A stretch of 64,000 nucleotides of DNA from Bacillaceae bacterium IKA-2 (lineage in GTDB: Bacteria > Bacillota > Bacilli > Bacillales > Anaerobacillaceae), in assembly GCA_031761875.1 (NCBI GenBank), contig CP134492.1:1984001-2048000 (forward strand). The letters run 5' to 3'. Below are positions 62,183 through 64,000 of this stretch, piece after piece. Numbering within the stretch: position 1 is the stretch's first letter; each line of letters opens with the position of its first letter. The notes below the pieces were generated by a model. That model worked only from the letters and a program-made list of their open reading frames with translations. It was not told the origin of the DNA and made no database searches. The translations under genes and the position numbers were made by a program.

Positions 62183-62216
62183 TTTTGAAAAAACCCCCTG
62201 AAATGGGGGTTTTTCT
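62183..62216 (+). terminator. Rho-independent terminator after DAACS gene
   Basis: AAAAACCCCC-TGAAAT-GGGGGTTTTT. Confidence 0.93.
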
Positions 62217-62234
62217 AGTTAATGGAGGCTAATC

Positions 62235-62272
62235 GAGGACAAACAAGAGACCGGCACTCCTGAATTGTCCTC
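62235..62272. other. Intergenic hairpin
   Basis: GAGGACAA (62235-62242) pairs with TTGTCCTC (62265-62272), both flanked by ATCGA-like bases. Function unknown; no T tract. Confidence 0.45.
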
Positions 62273-62421
62273 AATCGAGGTGCATGAAGACAAAATTGAA
62301 ACATGTTTTTTTCATTACCCAAGTCTTTCAAATAGTATATATTTAGAGAGTAATGATAAAATTTAGGCAAGAGAAATTTATCATTTTTATAAAAGTGTGT
62401 TCATAAAGGTGGGGAGAACTT

Positions 62422-63294
62422 TTGAAAATACGGTGGGTCCAATTTATCGGAATCGTTTCTTGTTTTTTGTGTGTTATATGGCTAATCGGGTTTGGACTAG
62501 CATTTACTAATTATTTTTATAAAGGAACGACAACAGTCAGTCAACTAGATGTTGTCAGCGATGAAGAAATATTTGAAGAAGCTGAACAAGGGGAATTTGA
62601 GATAAATGAGCATGGTAACGCTGAGAAAGGTGAAATTAACCTAGAAAACTCTGAAACTAGTTTTCTTGTCGTCGCTTTAGGAGATTCTCTGACAGTAGGA
62701 ATGGGCGATGCTGAAGGCAAAGGGTATGTTGGTAATGTTATCGATGACCTTCATGAACGAAAAATTAAAGATATTCATTTAGAGAACCTTGGAGTTAATG
62801 GGCTTACCTCTAATGGGCTTTTGGAGATAGTGAGCCAACCAGATGTTGAAGAGCAGATCAAGCAAGCTAAACTGATTTTGCTTACGATCGGTGGAAATGA
62901 TCTATTTCAAAGTGGACAAACACTTATCAACGTAAATCGGGAAGAAATCGATTTACTTGAACAAGCATATCTGGAAAATATTAAGCAAATCTTCACTCAA
63001 ATTCGTGCCTTAAATATAGAAGCGCCTATATATTTAAGTGGTCTTTATAACCCATTCATTGAATTTTCAGAGTCTCAAATTACTTCGGAAATTATTGTCG
63101 ATTGGAATTACAAAACGGCGCTAGAGGTTGGGAAATATTCAAAAGCAATATTTGTACCTACTTTTGATTTGTTTCAACTAAATGTAAATGATTTTTTAGC
63201 TGAGGACCGATTTCATCCGAATACAAATGGTTATGAACAAATGGCACTACGAATTGTCTCACTTTTGGCATGGGTAGGTGATGATCAATCATGA
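62422..63294 (+). CDS. GDSL/SGNH-family lipase-esterase, membrane-anchored
   Basis: A 290-residue protein with an N-terminal membrane helix (VSCFLCVIWLIGFGLAF), an acidic linker, and an SGNH hydrolase domain: VVALGDSLTVGMGD (Ser nucleophile), the block III GGNDLF, and EDRFHPNTNGYEQMA (catalytic Asp-His). It resembles YpmR/LipSM-like bacillar proteins on the outer face. TTG start 62422 follows GGTGGGGAGA. It overlaps the next ABC ATPase by four bases (ATGA), so the two form an operon, perhaps with a permease beyond the window. Confidence 0.88.
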   Translation: MKIRWVQFIGIVSCFLCVIWLIGFGLAFTNYFYKGTTTVSQLDVVSDEEIFEEAEQGEFEINEHGNAEKGEINLENSETSFLVVALGDSLTVGMGDAEGKGYVGNVIDDLHERKIKDIHLENLGVNGLTSNGLLEIVSQPDVEEQIKQAKLILLTIGGNDLFQSGQTLINVNREEIDLLEQAYLENIKQIFTQIRALNIEAPIYLSGLYNPFIEFSESQITSEIIVDWNYKTALEVGKYSKAIFVPTFDLFQLNVNDFLAEDRFHPNTNGYEQMALRIVSLLAWVGDDQS

Positions 63295-64000
63295 ATGAAG
63301 TGACTTTAACTGTAAGGGGTTTGAAAAAAAGAATTGACGGTAAGGAAATTATCAAAGGAATCGATTTCGAACTTAATAAAGGTGAAATTTTTGGTTTTTT
63401 AGGCCCGAATGGTTCTGGAAAAACAACGACTATTAGGATGATCGTCGGACTTATTAAACCTACTGAAGGAACAATTGAAATATGTGGTCATGATGTCCAA
63501 AAGAATTTCACAAAAGCTATGGAGCAGATTGGCTGTATTGTCGAAAATCCGGAACTATATCCGTACTTATCTGGTCGCGAAAATTTAAAGCTTTTTTCAG
63601 GGATGATGAAAGGGATCAAAAATGAGAGGATTAAAGAAGTTGTTGAACTAGTCGGGTTATCAGAGCGGATTGATGATAAAGTAAAAACCTATTCTCTTGG
63701 GATGCGGCAAAGATTAGGAATTGCCCAAGCGCTTCTTGGAAGCCCTAAAATTCTTATTTTGGATGAGCCGACAAACGGTTTAGACCCATCAGGAATTCGT
63801 GAAATGCGTGAATTTATAAAATATTTAGCTAGAAATGAAGGAATAAGTGTATTTATATCTAGTCATATGTTAAGTGAAATTCAATTAATGTGTGATAGAG
63901 TAGCGATTATTTCAAAAGGAAAAGTTCTTCAAGTTGGGGAAGTGAAAACACTACTTTCACAACAAGAGCAACTTCTCTGGGATATATCACCGATAGAGGT
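63291..64000 (+). CDS. ABC transporter ATP-binding protein (BcrA type), 3' end beyond window
   Basis: At least 236 residues before the window ends. Walker A GPNGSGKTT, Q-loop VENPELYPYLSG, signature YSLGMRQRLGIAQ, Walker B ILILDEPTNGLDPSG and switch His in SSHMLSE are intact. The Gln-to-Glu change in the Q-loop and the SLGMRQR signature are typical of bacitracin/lantibiotic-type exporter ATPases. It overlaps the GDSL gene by 4 bases. No stop codon is reached. Confidence 0.9.
   Translation, partial: MNEVTLTVRGLKKRIDGKEIIKGIDFELNKGEIFGFLGPNGSGKTTTIRMIVGLIKPTEGTIEICGHDVQKNFTKAMEQIGCIVENPELYPYLSGRENLKLFSGMMKGIKNERIKEVVELVGLSERIDDKVKTYSLGMRQRLGIAQALLGSPKILILDEPTNGLDPSGIREMREFIKYLARNEGISVFISSHMLSEIQLMCDRVAIISKGKVLQVGEVKTLLSQQEQLLWDISPIE

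Overview
The window is a chromosomal segment of a spore-forming, AT-rich member of the Bacillaceae. The evidence is strong AGGAGG-type ribosome sites, U-tract terminators, GerA/GerB-type germinant receptor genes, a SleL-like cortex enzyme, a yxlEFG cassette and a TPP riboswitch of Firmicutes type. A probable in-frame UGA (selenocysteine) in a HesB-like gene suggests a selenocysteine-decoding lineage; an Anaerobacillus-like anaerobic or alkaliphilic bacillus would fit, but the species is inference. No rRNA, tRNA, CRISPR array, complete transposase or prophage was seen.

Layout. 1-8.5 kb: end of a DUF3231 gene, a BCCT osmolyte transporter with a repetitive acidic tail, a gamma-glutamyl hydrolase/GGCT-like pair, an ArAE-type membrane protein, UspA, an HD-GYP protein, a DUF1836 regulator and hemolysin III. 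8.6-20 kb: DbpA helicase, PlsC, a SET-domain protein, a yxlEFG-like ABC cassette, an isochorismatase-like hydrolase, PepF and a chemotaxis receptor. 20-24.5 kb (minus strand): a germinant-receptor operon (D, B, A subunits) whose A gene is cut off and joined to the 3' half of a GH13 amylase gene, then a VanW protein. 24.8-36.2 kb: a sulfane-sulfur island. 36.4-45 kb: an OpuC-like ABC transporter, a phosphoesterase, diaminopropionate ammonia-lyase, Ric/ScdA, long-form SpeD and Ddh. 45-53.4 kb: a D12-class methylase with a DUF3883 protein (candidate restriction-modification pair), a membrane transporter, ThiM, OsmC, a helicase pair and DUF169. 53.6-57 kb: TPP riboswitch plus thiZXY, then the HesB-like selenoprotein gene. 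57-64 kb: hypotheticals, a glutamine-rich protein, thioesterase, SleL-like enzyme, DAACS symporter, GDSL lipase and the start of an ABC ATPase.

The most notable system is the sulfur island and its probable regulon. Three cassettes encode TusA-rhodanese fusions, DsrE-like proteins and rhodanese-persulfide dioxygenase-like fusions. Two of them (30191-33240 and 33241-36226) are a near-identical tandem duplication; the third (24789-26935) is diverged and has an amber codon in its dioxygenase gene. Between them lies a SulP transporter, beta-carbonic anhydrase and two membrane-anchored rhodanese-like proteins. Sixteen-base operators of the form ATACC-N6-GGTAT, typical of CsoR/CstR repressors, overlap or follow the promoters of the duplicated cassettes, precede the SulP operon, and recur twice at the promoter of the HesB-like selenoprotein 20 kb away. 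I infer a persulfide-responsive (CstR-like) regulon that includes a selenoprotein. No cstR, SQR or TauE gene is visible here.

A second genome-scale feature is a family of about 115-bp palindromic elements (16-bp outer arms, inner stem) in at least nine intergenic sites; two copies stand at the heads of the duplicated sulfur cassettes.
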